From NCBI GenBank assembly GCA_025765595.1, contig JAIVFH010000003.1:434001-498000 (forward strand): a DNA stretch of 64,000 bases, read 5' to 3'. The position numbers were made by a program, and so were the translations under genes. Source of the DNA: Obelidium mucronatum (Eukaryota > Chytridiomycota > Chytridiomycetes > Chytridiales > Chytriomycetaceae). Below are positions 53,269 to 64,000 of this stretch, piece by piece. The notes under the pieces were generated by a model. That model did no database searches and was not told the origin of the DNA. It worked only from the letters and a program-made list of their open reading frames with translations. Numbering within the stretch: position 1 is the stretch's first letter; the number at the start of each line of letters is the position of its first letter.

Positions 53269-56006
53269 ATGATACTAACACTTTCTACCTCGAACTTCTT
53301 TAAGAAACCACGCACGGTTGTTGCCACGCCAACCCACACCGAGTCGCTCCAGCTTGTCCAAAATTTACTCCGCTCATCGTTTGCTGCAATATCTTATTTA
53401 CGTGGCTTGTTTCCAGAAGACTCGTTTGAGGATGTTTGCTTGAATGGTAGGTTTATTGACACAATGCCCGTTCATGTTTTAAAAGACGCGTTTATGAAGG
53501 AATGAAACTGAAGAAACTTAAACGCGGCGCTTCGGATGACGTTAATAGTTTGAATGAATGGCTGGTAGTCTAAATTGTTCAGTAGTTCAGAGATACAACT
53601 TGTTCACATTTCCACCACAGGAAAAAGGATGCTTTGAAGCGTTGGAGAAGAAGTACTTGAAATCAATCGTGTTCGGAGTTTATACAGATCCTGCAACTTC
53701 ATCAGCAGCCACATCCACATTGTAAGGACCTGTCTTTGTCGATCTTTGCCCCTGTTGGTTGTTAAAATTCTTAAAATAGAATCGAAAGTTACATGTTTAC
53801 CTTCACGTATCCACAAGACGGCCGTTTTGAAATGGTGGTTGATTCTACAATTGATGAATTTAAAAAGGAGATTTTCAAGCTCAAATCAAAAAAAGAAAGT
53901 GTAAATGCGATGATGAGTATGTTGCGACGCATTCTTGTCATGACGCAAGCTTTACAGGTTTTCTCTGATATGATATTTCTTCTTAAAGACTAACCCTTCT
54001 CAAGCCAATTAACGACACCCCGAAAGTGTCAATGAAGATTTTTTATTACGGTTAGTTCCTGATTCTATCATATTTTGTCCTCAACTTCGAGTCCTGTTCA
54101 ACAACCAGAAAACGTAACTCCACACGATTACGAGCCACCCAGTTTTCGAAAGGGAGAACCGTCAGAATATGATAGCGACGAGGTGAAAATGGAGCAGTTC
54201 GAATTGGGAAGAGTAGACGTTAATCACCACGCGTAAGTTGATTGGAGAATTTTTGCTCTCTGATTTCTTGGTCTCTGTAGAGTATGCCTGCAAGTTCGAA
54301 CGACAATGGGGCTAGTTGATTCTGAGGAAGAAGAGGCAGATGACCAAGCCGGCAATGACAGTCACCAAAACGCTGGACATGATACCAACGAATCAATGGA
54401 AGTGTCTGATAGCCAAGAGGCCATTGTAGATGAAGAGATTCTTGCGCCCTGTTCACAAGCGACGTCTTGTTCTTCAGATGAGAAATTACAAGTATATGCC
54501 GAGCCTAGTACCAACGGAACCATGGGGTATCCACTTTCGCAAATTTCTAACCTGACAAACATTTTGGCGGTCCTCCAAACCGAAAACCCTTCAAGCGATA
54601 AATCACCCCATGCTTTGGATGCAAAAAGTTGAGAATAGTGTGGTGGTGTCGACAATTCTAAATTAGCTATCAACGAAGGTCCAAGAAGTGTAAACCGAAT
54701 TAGTACAACGCCCGAAGTTAATATTGACATGGATGACTATGCACCGTCTGTTGTTTTTCAAAGTCCAGCTGATGAGGAAGTTTCTGTCCGCCGGTCGACC
54801 AGGCATCGTGGTCGGCGAGGTGAAAATTCTCAAATATCAGTTGTTGAAGTAGTGGATAACCCAGAGTCGCTGAATTGCCCGTGTGGCTCGCAGATTGTAA
54901 GTACCCTGCTGTCGCATACTATCTTAATGCGCTTGTCTCAGATTGAGTTACCAATGCTTGCCTGCATTTATTGTCACAAACTCAACCATCCTCAGTGTTC
55001 CGGTTACTACTCCGAGGTTGACCCTCGTATTCCACCAGCAGGGCATTGCTGTTACTCGTGTGCCAACATTGTTTTTCACCCAAACGCTTATAATCTTGAG
55101 GAAGCTGCAAACGTTGCTATTATTCGAAGAGGATTGGCTATTGCGTCGAGTGATCTTGGTGTTGTAAGCGTTGGCGCTTTTGCCACAAGGATGGGTGAGA
55201 TTTCTCCATACGATTGAGGTAGTATGCTGATTATTTTATCCTTAACTATCAGGTGTTTCTCTTGGGGTTGCAAAATTGGTGATTAAAACTCTTGAAGATG
55301 AAGACTTTCTGAAGCCAGTGAAGCGTATCAAAAACCAACAGCATCCAGGTCTTTTGTTTTCGTTTGCAGTAGCCAAGCGTCGCTCAACAAGGTTTTCGTA
55401 TTGGATGTCGGGATTCTCGTTGTTGATGGCACCTGATTCACATTCAATTGCAACTGCACCAACTGGAAAACAATCCGAACCAGAGGATATTGAGGGTGAT
55501 GATGAAACTATTCGGCCCGACGCTCAAAGTCAAGCAGGGGACGATGAGAGTGAAGTGGAAGAAAGTCAAGAAGTTTTGGGAAAACCCATTAGTTTCTACT
55601 CGCGAACACCAAAGTCCGAGCGTCAACTCTCTGGAGTTTCTTCGGCTGAAATGTTGGCGACTTTGAAAAGGGAACATGAGAAACAGGAGTTTGATGATTG
55701 CTGGCACACTGTACGTGAAAACACTTTTGAATTTTGCTTGTTGACTTTCAGACCAAGGGACATTTCCAGGGCTCATTAGACTCCCAAGGATTTTCGAAAT
55801 CAGTGGCAATGACTCAAGAGTTTCTGGTAAACCAAGATTCAGGAAGTACCATATCTCACCTCAATGGGCGTGGCAGCAAGAGAGGAAACGATGACGATGA
55901 CGACATGACTCAAGACACGCAATCAAGTTCTCGTGGATCAAGGAGAGCGGCTGGGTCTGAGAAGAGAGTTAAGATGTCAATTGCAATGAGAAGTCAAGAA
56001 TTTTAA
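53269..56006 (+). CDS. HOP1: Meiotic HORMA-domain protein HOP1 with zinc finger
   Basis: Eleven exons join in phase: 53269-53446, 53500-53564, 53621-53721, 53780-53957, 54005-54050, 54109-54232, 54281-54627, 54667-54896, 54942-55194, 55253-55710, 55752-56006; 744 residues. The HORMA domain spans about residues 20-220 (SLQLVQNLLRSSFAAISYLR, LFPEDSFEDVCLNGMKLKKL, FEALEKKYLKSIVFGVY, MFTFTYPQDGRF, RRILVMTQALQPI). An acidic linker follows, then a PHD-like cysteine cluster (CPCGS, CIYCHKLNHPQC, CCYSC), and a basic C terminus. Hop1 lies on meiotic chromosome axes and promotes double-strand breaks and homolog bias. Some exon borders near the N terminus could shift by a codon. Confidence 0.85.
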
Positions 56007-56364
56007 TTGTTGAAAATTATCGCGTTGTATTACTGTTTGCGTCATAAAGAAAAACCCAAACCAATTTTGAATACCATATTTACCTATCTACTCAATACAA
56101 AATCAAATCTGTTAAAAGAATGCCCCTTATTGTTTACGAAATTACATTGGAACAGGTGGGAAAATTTTCCGAAGTATCCAGTCCTTACTATCAAGAAAAG
56201 TCAAGAAATTCACCCAAATGGCCAAAGGTCTCGATTATTATGACAAACGCTTTTTTTCAATTTCCCAGCCTCGGCTTTTTTTTTATGGCAGCTGTAATAA
56301 ACGGTATTGAAGAAGAACACCACTGGTCAAATCTTTTTCTTGAAGTTTATTACTTTAGAGGAAT

Positions 56365-59300
56365 TTACAAAACTCCATTAGAATACCATTGGAATGTGTC
56401 ATACAGTCTTGTCATGATGGAGTTAATGCTACTATCTACCAGACGGTCAACAAAGTCCTTCACTTGAGCTTCTGTCATTCCCAGAGAAAAGCGCTCTTTC
56501 AACTTCATACTGATCGGAAGAGCTGGATTAGATCCAACACTAACGGGCTTAGTTCCATTTCCACCATGAGCAGTTTGGATACTACCTCCAAGAGATGGGG
56601 AAGCTTGCGGTGTTGCTGGTGCAGAATCTGAACCAAAGAACCCTCCGAATAAACCAGATGAAGTGGGTGGGGCAGGAGTTGTAGATACAGCTGGCGTTTG
56701 GCTTGGTTTAACAGAGGTTCCAGTGAAACATGGGAGCACTGAATCTATCAACAGAAGATGTAACATTAGTGGAAGCTTTCATAACGTATCTCAACGAAAA
56801 ACCTTTCTCCATAATTTCGACGAGACCAACAATCAAATCCCAACGCTTGCGAACAGCAATAAACGCGTCTTTGCATAGTTTACGGTACTGTTGGAATTTC
56901 AAACTTCTGGTTCCTCCAAGAATGTCAATGAACTCCTGCGGCAACTTGAATGGGGCCAACTCAAAGCCCATATTTCCAGGTGAGTTGCTTAACATGAATC
57001 CGAAATCAATATGGATTGTATGTCCCTCTTTGTCGACAAGGATATTTCCGTTGTGTCGATCCTTGATTTGAAGTAGGTAGCACACAATAGAGTATCCTGC
57101 AAGGCTTCGCATAAATGCATCTTGAGCTTTGAGGAACTTCTTTGAAGCTGGGGCGCCGAATTCCTGCGAGGTGTTTTTAGGGACATAATAGAGCAGCGAA
57201 CACTCCTCTCAAAAACCTGAATAAAGTAGTCGTAGAGCGAATATGCAACACCTGGCTGATTTAAGTGCTTATTATATCCTTCTTTTTTGATTGAGTGAAC
57301 AGAGATAGCGTTTTGAACTGTTTCGATCAAACCACCCTGATGGGATGTAACCAAGACTCTGTAGCTATCGTATGCAATTCAAAATCGGCTACCATTCCAG
57401 AGAATCAACTTACTAGTGAACCCAAACCGGGACATTTTCTTCTTTCCAGATTCGCTGCATCTCCTTTATCAGCTGAAGTGCCAAAACTTCCTGGCGCAAA
57501 TCAGATCCTGACTTTACGATTACAGACATCATTTTCCAAGAGGGATTCTTTCCATAAGGAGATGCTGCCCGAATTCTTGCGCACTTCGTATCCCAAGACT
57601 CTTTGAAGACCGCGGCTACAACAAAAATTTTAATTCGCAGTCAAGTTTAGTTTTGCAACATTGACGACGAAATATTAAGCACACACCGCTAGGGTCATCT
57701 TTATCCTTCTTAACCAAGTCATTTGCCAGTTTCGATTCAATCCCTTCAGGAGCGACATCATCGCCTCCATCTGTCCCAGGACTTCGCGGTTCCACATTCA
57801 TGATACCATTGAAGCTGTTTCCGTTGATTCCAAGGGCCCATTCTGCATTTCGTTGTTCTTCTAAAGCTTTCAATCGATTTTCCTCTAAAACTGACATTTC
57901 TTGCACAAGACGGCTCCGAATTGCTTCAAAGTCCACCTTCATCACATTGGCTCCATCGGCTTTGCGGTTTGGACTGGGAGAGTTCGACCCGCTAGGCGAT
58001 GAAGAGTTGCTTGGAATTGCGGCTTGTTGTTGATAAAGTTGAGCCAACATCACAGCTGCCGTACGCATTTTTTGAGTGTATTCGTCAACTGCAGTAGATG
58101 CAGCAGTCAAGGCTAGAGATGAAGATGAAGTAGAGCGGGACTGTGATATTGGTTTGGCGGGTGTTGCACGGTTTGTGGGAGGAGCAATCTCCTCTGTGGG
58201 CGAGCCGGTTTGAGGAATTGCTGGAGATACATGAGTTCTACGACTAACGACCGTCTTGTAATACTCGGCATTCTCTTCCGAATTTTCGCCCAATTCTAGG
58301 GCATTCAATGAGGACGTTGATGGTCTTGTGTCGGATTGTGAATATATGTCAGACTTTGGAGGTATTGTGGGAGTTTGAGCCAACAAGTCGCCTGCATTCA
58401 ATGACAAATTAGACACTTGATTTTCAACATTGTCTTCAGATGGAGGCTCGTTATCAACATCATCAACTATTTCCAAGATCAAAAGGTATGGCACCTATGT
58501 ACAGATTAGAATAAGAATGGAAGAAAAAAATTACAACGCACTCGATCGGCAGAATTAAGCGTAACACCGTCGTTTGGAGGCACTCGGACAATCCAGTGGT
58601 GGTTCTTCTCCCCGACACCGCCACTGCACCAAAGCGGAATACAAACATTGGCTGGCAAATTGTGATTAAGTAGTGATAATTCTGCAAACAATGCGCTCTG
58701 TCTCGCTGGTTTAGGAACGCTGCGCAACCGGTCGGATATGTCGGACAACGTCATTATAAATTGCAACTGTGAGTGAAAGTAGCGCATCCGCGGGTCGTAA
58801 GAAAAGTCTGGCTTATGAACCATCATCCATTCGACATCTGATGGACGACCGTCCGCCCCTTCCTCTCCTCGCCTGTTCACTGACCCATTACTACCCGAAA
58901 CGTTCGGTGCAAATCGAACGCTTCTGAAGGCAGTTCCCATTCCCATTTCTTCAATCGTCGGTGCAGCCATTGGAAACCCAACAGAAGCCGCAAACTTTTG
59001 GTCGAAAGCAGCTGATCCGAGGCCAAATGCCTCCTCGCCTGCACCACCACCACGTCCGCTAACAATAACAACACTTTCCTTCATTGGATCAAAATCCTGG
59101 GCTGCCAGTGCCCCACTGACATTTCCTGTTGATGAGCTAAAAGAAGCACTCATTGAACCAGAAGGGGAGTCATCCTCCTCTCCTTGAATCAGATCTCCTG
59201 TAGGACTCACATTATTGACGTGAGACGTTTCGATTTTACAAAACCCAGTGCTGCTTCCTTCGCTTTCTGGACTGATTGTGCGGCCAAGGTTTTCTGGCTT

Positions 59301-60110
59301 TGTGACTTTTGCAATCTGGGAGATACCAATTGCGCTCGATTTAATAGCCGAAGATGTTGGATTTAATTGCGAAGTGGACGGATGGGAAATATCATCAACG
59401 GTGGGAGATGCTGCAATCGATGTGGCAGTAATTGTAGATCGGCCAAAGAGGATTGCCTGCGTTCTCTGGTATATGCGATGAAGCAAATCGGCAGCATTTG
59501 GATTTGTTGAGCTGAGTCTATTTCCCTGATTGAGATATGTCTGCAGATGCCATAAAGTCTAACAACGTGGAACATCTAAACAACCGTCGATTAACCAAAA
59601 AGAAAAAATAACTAACCAGTATAGCCATATGATCCGAACTTAATGCACTATTGACAATAAAGCCTTCAATTCCCGCTCCGCCTCGAGTTATCAGAATATG
59701 CCTAAACAAAGGAGATTGGTGCCAATATAGAAACAAATACAGTCAATTTACAATATTTGCGGAAGCCAGAATTCACATTCTGATTCAGGAAACGATCGAA
59801 ATGCATTGCAGATATATGATTGGATTGCGTCATTGGTCGGGTAGAGGTGCAGGTAGTGCAGTGCCAAACGGGCATCAAAGAACTCGCTCTAGCACAACAG
59901 GAGTTAATAAAAATAGCTTTAAGAAGCTAGTTAATAGCATCCAACAAGTACGCAAGTGTAAATGAGTCTACTTGTTCTGGGGCGAGCATGCGTTAGAAAT
60001 ATCGCTATTACCTCAAAAAGCCTCATCAGCCAAGATCCAATTTGCTGGCTAGCCTGAATTTGGTGTTCAGGTTGTCCGGATGTAGCTCTATCGCCAGGTG
60101 CTGCTTCCAT
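56365..60110 (-). CDS. PIK1: Phosphatidylinositol 4-kinase beta (PIK1)
   Basis: Nine exons in phase: 60110-60012, 59882-59752, 59701-59617, 59558-58542, 58494-57687, 57615-57414, 57364-57202, 57163-56803, 56744-56365; 1081 residues. The N terminus holds an LKU/helical region (FFDARLALHYLHLYPTND, ILHILITRGGAGIEG). A long Ser/Thr-rich linker follows. The kinase core: IRAASPYGKNPSWKMMSVIV, SGSDLRQEVLALQLI, the catalytic loop IKDRHNGNILVD, the HIDFGF activation start and FELAPFKLPQEFIDILGG, typical of the beta type. The C terminus ends TRLYDTFQWYSNGVL like PI4KB, with an extra Gly/Pro/Ser insert before it. It makes PI4P at the Golgi. The donor at 57201 (GTTCGC) is weak. Its start is 106 bp from the divergent gene at 60216. 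Confidence 0.9.
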
Positions 60111-60215
60111 CTTCTGTAGAAAGTGATTGGTGGATTATTACAAAAAAAGCTCCTGTCATTTCTCATTGTCCAGATTCCATCATTGACCATCATCGTCTGC
60201 CATTCTTCTTGAATA

Positions 60216-63207
60216 ATGCAGCCATCACGAGGAAAACGTCCGAGAATGCTGAGCTCCAGTCAAACCTGTTCGGGCGTTCCAGATGGTCATATCGCGTGTT
60301 TGACAGCGAATTCTTTCAACTTCTGTGCTGGTGGACGTATGTGAAAGCCAAAGAAAAGACCAAAACACTGAAGTATATTCTTTATACAGAACTGCTTAAT
60401 TATCCACCCCAGATCTGCGCACCTGGTACTATTTGCTGTTCGTCTTCTCGAGTGTGCGATTATGCAGAGAGCTGCCCAGAAGGTAAGAATGCTGGTCGCA
60501 CACCTCTGAAGTCCACTATTGAAATTTTCACGGTTACAAAAGTGACGACATTAGTCACGATATTGACACAGGCTCTTTCATCTTCCAGCTCAACCTCTAG
60601 TTCTATAACACCATCAACTACCACAACAGTATCAAGTGCAGCTACCGCAACAACATCAACTACAGGTTTTAAAACGTCACGCATAGATACTGCAACATCG
60701 TCTGTGTCCGAACCAACAAGAATAGCATCACCACCAATGTCGTCATCAGTCACAACATCGGCTACTGCACACAATGATTCATCTACCTCGATTTCATCAG
60801 GAACTGTGCCACAGTCTCAAAGTGGGTGATTTTGTGAACTTGTTATAACCTAACCCGTTCGCACCTGTGTTCAGGTGTATCAACAACAACCGATGTCCTT
60901 TCAGTTGTGCGGCCAAGCATACCAAAACCACCATCACCAACTGCGTCTATTTCCACCCTGCTCAGCTCAACAAGTTTTTCTGTCAGCCAAGATACGGTCA
61001 ATTCTATTTCACCGTCAACATCCCCAGCTCCATCATCATCCTCAATGAACGGCCAATCCAACTCAACTAATCCATATCCCATTCTCAATGATAACGGAAA
61101 TACAATCAAGATTGCGAGTGCAGTTGGATTATTTGGAGTCCTTGTACTTGGCGTTGCAGGTGCCTTGTATTGGAGACGATTGAGGCAAGGCGACGCAGAC
61201 AATAGTGTTGAAAAGAATGATACTGCTGGCATAAGTGGGGGTGGGGGTCAGAAATCGGATTCCAATGGTTATCCATTGTGTGGTGGTCCTAATTCTGCCG
61301 GTGGTGTCATTCTAATTAATACCGAATGTAGCGAAGGCAAAAGCGAGATTAGCGGTATTGCGCCAGAATTTTACAGAGACAGTACGGGATCCCTGAAAGC
61401 AGGAGAACGAGTATCTCATGCGAACAAACAATTACCTCCGATACATACATTCGCGTCAGCTTCGAGATATGCCAATGATAAGCCTCAAGAGGCATCTCCT
61501 CCGACTCTTAGACCGGACGTAAATCAATCCAAATTCTCTTTAATTGGTGGCCTTAAGGACTTCGCATCGCTTATGACCAGCAAATCTTTGGCAGAAGGAA
61601 AGAGAAGCGCGGCCGATAACACAGCGACCACAGAGAGCGATTTGCCTTTCGGAGTGGCCCCAGGAGCCGAAAATCAGCAGAAGGCATACAATGGTCCAAG
61701 AAAAAGCAAAGTAAATTCCGTATCCGATACAATTAGCATATGGAACTTGATTACGTCATACGCAATGTTTGGTAGCAAGGATAATCACACAGCTTCCTCT
61801 CTGGCAACAGACGGGGAACGTGGGCCTTCTCACCAACCCCAACATAGTAAACAAAAAAATCAGGGTAAATCAAATTTAAACGAAGAGAGTTTTTCAGAAT
61901 CCCTTCAATCAGCCTTTTCTGGAATTTACGGAAAGTACCAAGATGAAAAGACAGCGGGCGGTGCCACATCTGCACGTATCTCACAAATCAACAGCCAATA
62001 TGATTACTCAATGCAACATACGACGAGTCCGCTTCAGCCTCAAAGGGATAGCAAGGTTTATCGTCCCCAACTCCGAGGCATTCCAACCGCAGTACAATCA
62101 CAAGCAGAATCCTCAACGATTGAAATGGAAGATGTGTTGCAACAACATGAATATGAATCAGGTTCTGAGTCAGAAATTATAGAAGAAGCTGTGGACACAG
62201 AAGAAGAATCAAGCATCGACCTAATGTCACCGTTGAGTGAAAGGCTTGGTTCTCTTGAGAATCAATTAGAAGGGCAGTCCGAAGAGTCTTTGGATTTAGG
62301 AAGCGGGGAATTTGAAGAAGATGGCGCACAGCTTGAAAATGAGAAAGCCGCACCTCCACTCCAGCCTAAAATGCCAGCCATACCTGGGTGGATGAGAGAT
62401 TCAACTACAGCATCAACTCAAAATCAAGCACAAGAAAAAGAAAAAGAAGAAGTCGAAGAAATCAAACCAAAGAAAAAGCGTGAGCCAGGATGGTTGGCTG
62501 AAATGTCAAGTGAAATGCCAGGATGGATGGCATTCGAAGACGAGGCATCAATTGCTTCACCAAAACCACTAATTGCAGCCAATGAAGAAATTCCGCCGTC
62601 GCCTACGTTGCCTCCTCCTCCTCCCCCAGTATTGTCTTTGGATACCATTATTCAACAGAAAGAAGCCCTCAAAAAGCAAGACGATATTTCCAAGGGCAAG
62701 ACTCCGACAAATGAAGCACCAAAATTGGCCCATAAAGTGTTGCCATTCACTGCCGTTTCAGACAAGGGACCTAGCAAGACGACAAAGACGTTTGAAACAT
62801 CCAAGGAATGGTATCAGCCAACTCACGTAAGCAGGGAGCTCTTTTTTGGTACACGATCGGATGAAATGAATATGGGTGCCGGCGATTTAATTCACGTTGA
62901 TACTGTTTATGACGATGGATGGTGTAGAGCGACGAATCTCTCACAGGGTAAGAAAGTAGGCGTTGTTCCAATGCGATACCTGAAAGCAGTAAAGGGTGGG
63001 ATTGGACCTAGTAGAAGAATTGTTCGTCTAGTTGAGGATATAGACACTGGAAGTAGTGATAATCAGAAGAGTGATGACGGGATTAGCAAAGATAATTTGG
63101 TTTGGGTTGGCGCCTTGAACTCAAACGACAAGCGAAAGAGTACAGACAGCATGCGATCTATCATTACAACATCCGGCAAGAACCCGCGTGTTGACTCTTT
63201 GTTATAG
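60216..63207 (+). CDS. Membrane protein with Cys-rich ectodomain, single TM and C-terminal SH3 domain (Fus1/Sho1-like layout)
   Basis: Exons 60216-60336, 60390-60821 and 60875-63207 join in phase; 961 residues if the ATG at 60216 is right. No signal peptide is seen, so a further 5' exon is likely. The N-terminal region has a disulfide-type pattern (CSGVPDG, CLTANSFNFC, ICAPGTICC, VCDYAESC), followed by a Ser/Thr-rich mucin-like stalk, a TM segment (IASAVGLFGVLVLGVAGALYW) and RRLRQG stop-transfer. A ~600-residue acidic, Pro-containing cytoplasmic part contains repeated PGWM/PGWL motifs. It ends in an SH3 domain at about 62830-62990: RELFFGTRSDEMNMGAGDLI, DDGWCRATN, GVVPMRYLK. Such TM-SH3 proteins link the cell surface to actin or MAPK signalling. 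Confidence 0.7.
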
Positions 63208-63244
63208 TTCTCAAAAAAATTATTTTATTATTATTACCAAAATA

Positions 63245-64000
63245 ATGGTGAATGGTGAACTTCCCAAGAGCCCATTCTAACTTTCTTGACAACTTCTTAG
63301 CCAAAGCATCGAGTTAGTCTTAAAGGTGCCAGAACGGAGTCAATAGATCCAGAAGTGCGGCGAGAGGTGAAGGCCGAAGGTTTGAAGGCTGGGGTGGAAT
63401 TAGACGGACCGATGACACGCTCAATGCTTATTTTATCGAAGAGCGATGGCGGTATGGTCGACGGTGGGGACGTTGGTGACGCTTTGAGAGCTAAGCAAAG
63501 CGGACCAAAGCAGCGCCGCAAAGGGAAAGTGAAAACACTTGTGGGAACAGCAAAAGATTCATCAAGAATTCAGTTGCATTTGCCAGGCCAAACAATGGCA
63601 CAGGCAGCCTTCGGTGACAGCGACCTCAGCGAAAACAACACAACGTCGTCACCCGAAGACCGTGAATTCGCTTATGGCGATGAACCACCCGCCGTTCCAT
63701 TTGCTCCTGTTGCCAGTATTCTAGAAACGCTTGTCGAGTCGAGTCACGCGAAACACACAACAAATGGAACGGATGCTGTCGGAGTTTTTCATGCCAGTTC
63801 TGAAGACATCCAAAATCTGCCTATCATCAACTCCTTGCTTGATCCTTCTGAAAGTTTGAGCGTTAAAACCGAGGGGGATACGTCAAGTAAAGGAAACCTG
63901 TCTGATTATCAGCTTCACGAACGGTGTGTGTTCGATTTTGCTTGCTTCTTCTAAAATACCTTGAATTGGTTGTTTTAGTTCCCCACTTCCTCAACACCCT
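63245..64000 (+). CDS. Unrecognised Ser-rich protein, 3' truncated by the window; first exon may be ATG alone
   Basis: The main exon starts after an acceptor CTTCTTAG at 63300 and reads PKHRVSLKGARTESIDPEV onwards to a donor at about 63923 (CACGAACG then GTGTGT). The frame resumes after TGTTTTAG at 63979 and runs out of the window. No ATG occurs at the exon start. The ATG at 63245-63247 is followed at once by GTGAATGG, so a splice would place the start codon alone in exon 1. The protein is Ser/Asp-rich with a basic patch (PKQRRKGKVKTL); no domain is recognised. Confidence 0.5.

Noticed and set aside
56120..56467. Plus-strand 115-codon frame between HOP1 and PI4K
   Set aside because: It runs antisense into the PI4K last exon and shows no domain; a short spliced gene starting at 56120 cannot be excluded but is unsupported.

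Overview
The window is nuclear DNA from an intron-rich, gene-dense eukaryote. I read it as a zoosporic (chytrid-like) fungus, with moderate confidence. Evidence: homoserine kinase (absent from animals), a fungal-type Hop1, a FHA/coiled-coil/tail-anchor protein like SLMAP/FAR9, WSC-like surface proteins with one membrane pass, a molybdopterin synthase small subunit, and animal-like items that ascomycete models lack (tau/MAP2-type tubulin-binding repeats, a DAG lipase with the full animal-type layout, a GPATCH8-like protein). Introns are mostly 50-100 bp GT-AG. I could join most genes exon by exon with consistent phase; the joined lengths given below come from that hand splicing.

Left arm (1-12.76 kb): end of a cysteine-rich protein, NHP2, two WSC-like membrane proteins, a sn-1 DAG lipase, an F-box protein, a DNA-polymerase-beta-type nucleotidyltransferase with a large GA/CT inverted repeat in an intron, and the SLMAP/FAR9-like protein.

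Island (about 12.8-32.65 kb): AT-rich and mobile-element-rich. Its two edges carry the same stretch: a decayed copy of the 5' end of the 32.69-kb glycosyltransferase-like gene lies at 12.81-13.05 kb. Inside are (a) three non-recognised genes at 13.6-19.0 kb whose introns carry paired TTCCAATAA/TTATTGGAA hairpins, (b) a non-autonomous Ty1/copia element with identical 142-bp LTRs, a 5-bp target duplication and a 40-nt match to a half tRNA-Lys at its primer site, (c) a TTAA-flanked MITE, (d) a decayed Harbinger-type transposase, (e) three tRNA-like modules, (f) an 0.8-kb direct repeat, and (g) a complete 5.15-kb DNA transposon with 15-bp terminal inverted repeats and a 9-bp target duplication.

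Right arm (32.69-64 kb): packed housekeeping genes: glycosyltransferase-like protein, dual-specificity phosphatase with rhodanese domain, GPATCH8-like protein, a small membrane protein, gamma-tubulin, PIG-O/GPI13, a ten-repeat tau-like protein, mitochondrial bL36, cytochrome b5, a Q/N-rich LRR protein, homoserine kinase, GAR1, low-molecular-weight tyrosine phosphatase, CCDC47, MoaD, HOP1, PI4-kinase beta (PIK1), a Fus1-like membrane/SH3 protein and a partial gene. Many neighbours are divergent with start codons only 45-110 bp apart. The parts come from shared machineries (NHP2 and GAR1 in H/ACA snoRNPs; gamma-tubulin and a tau-like MAP in the microtubule system), but nothing shows that they are co-regulated as clusters.
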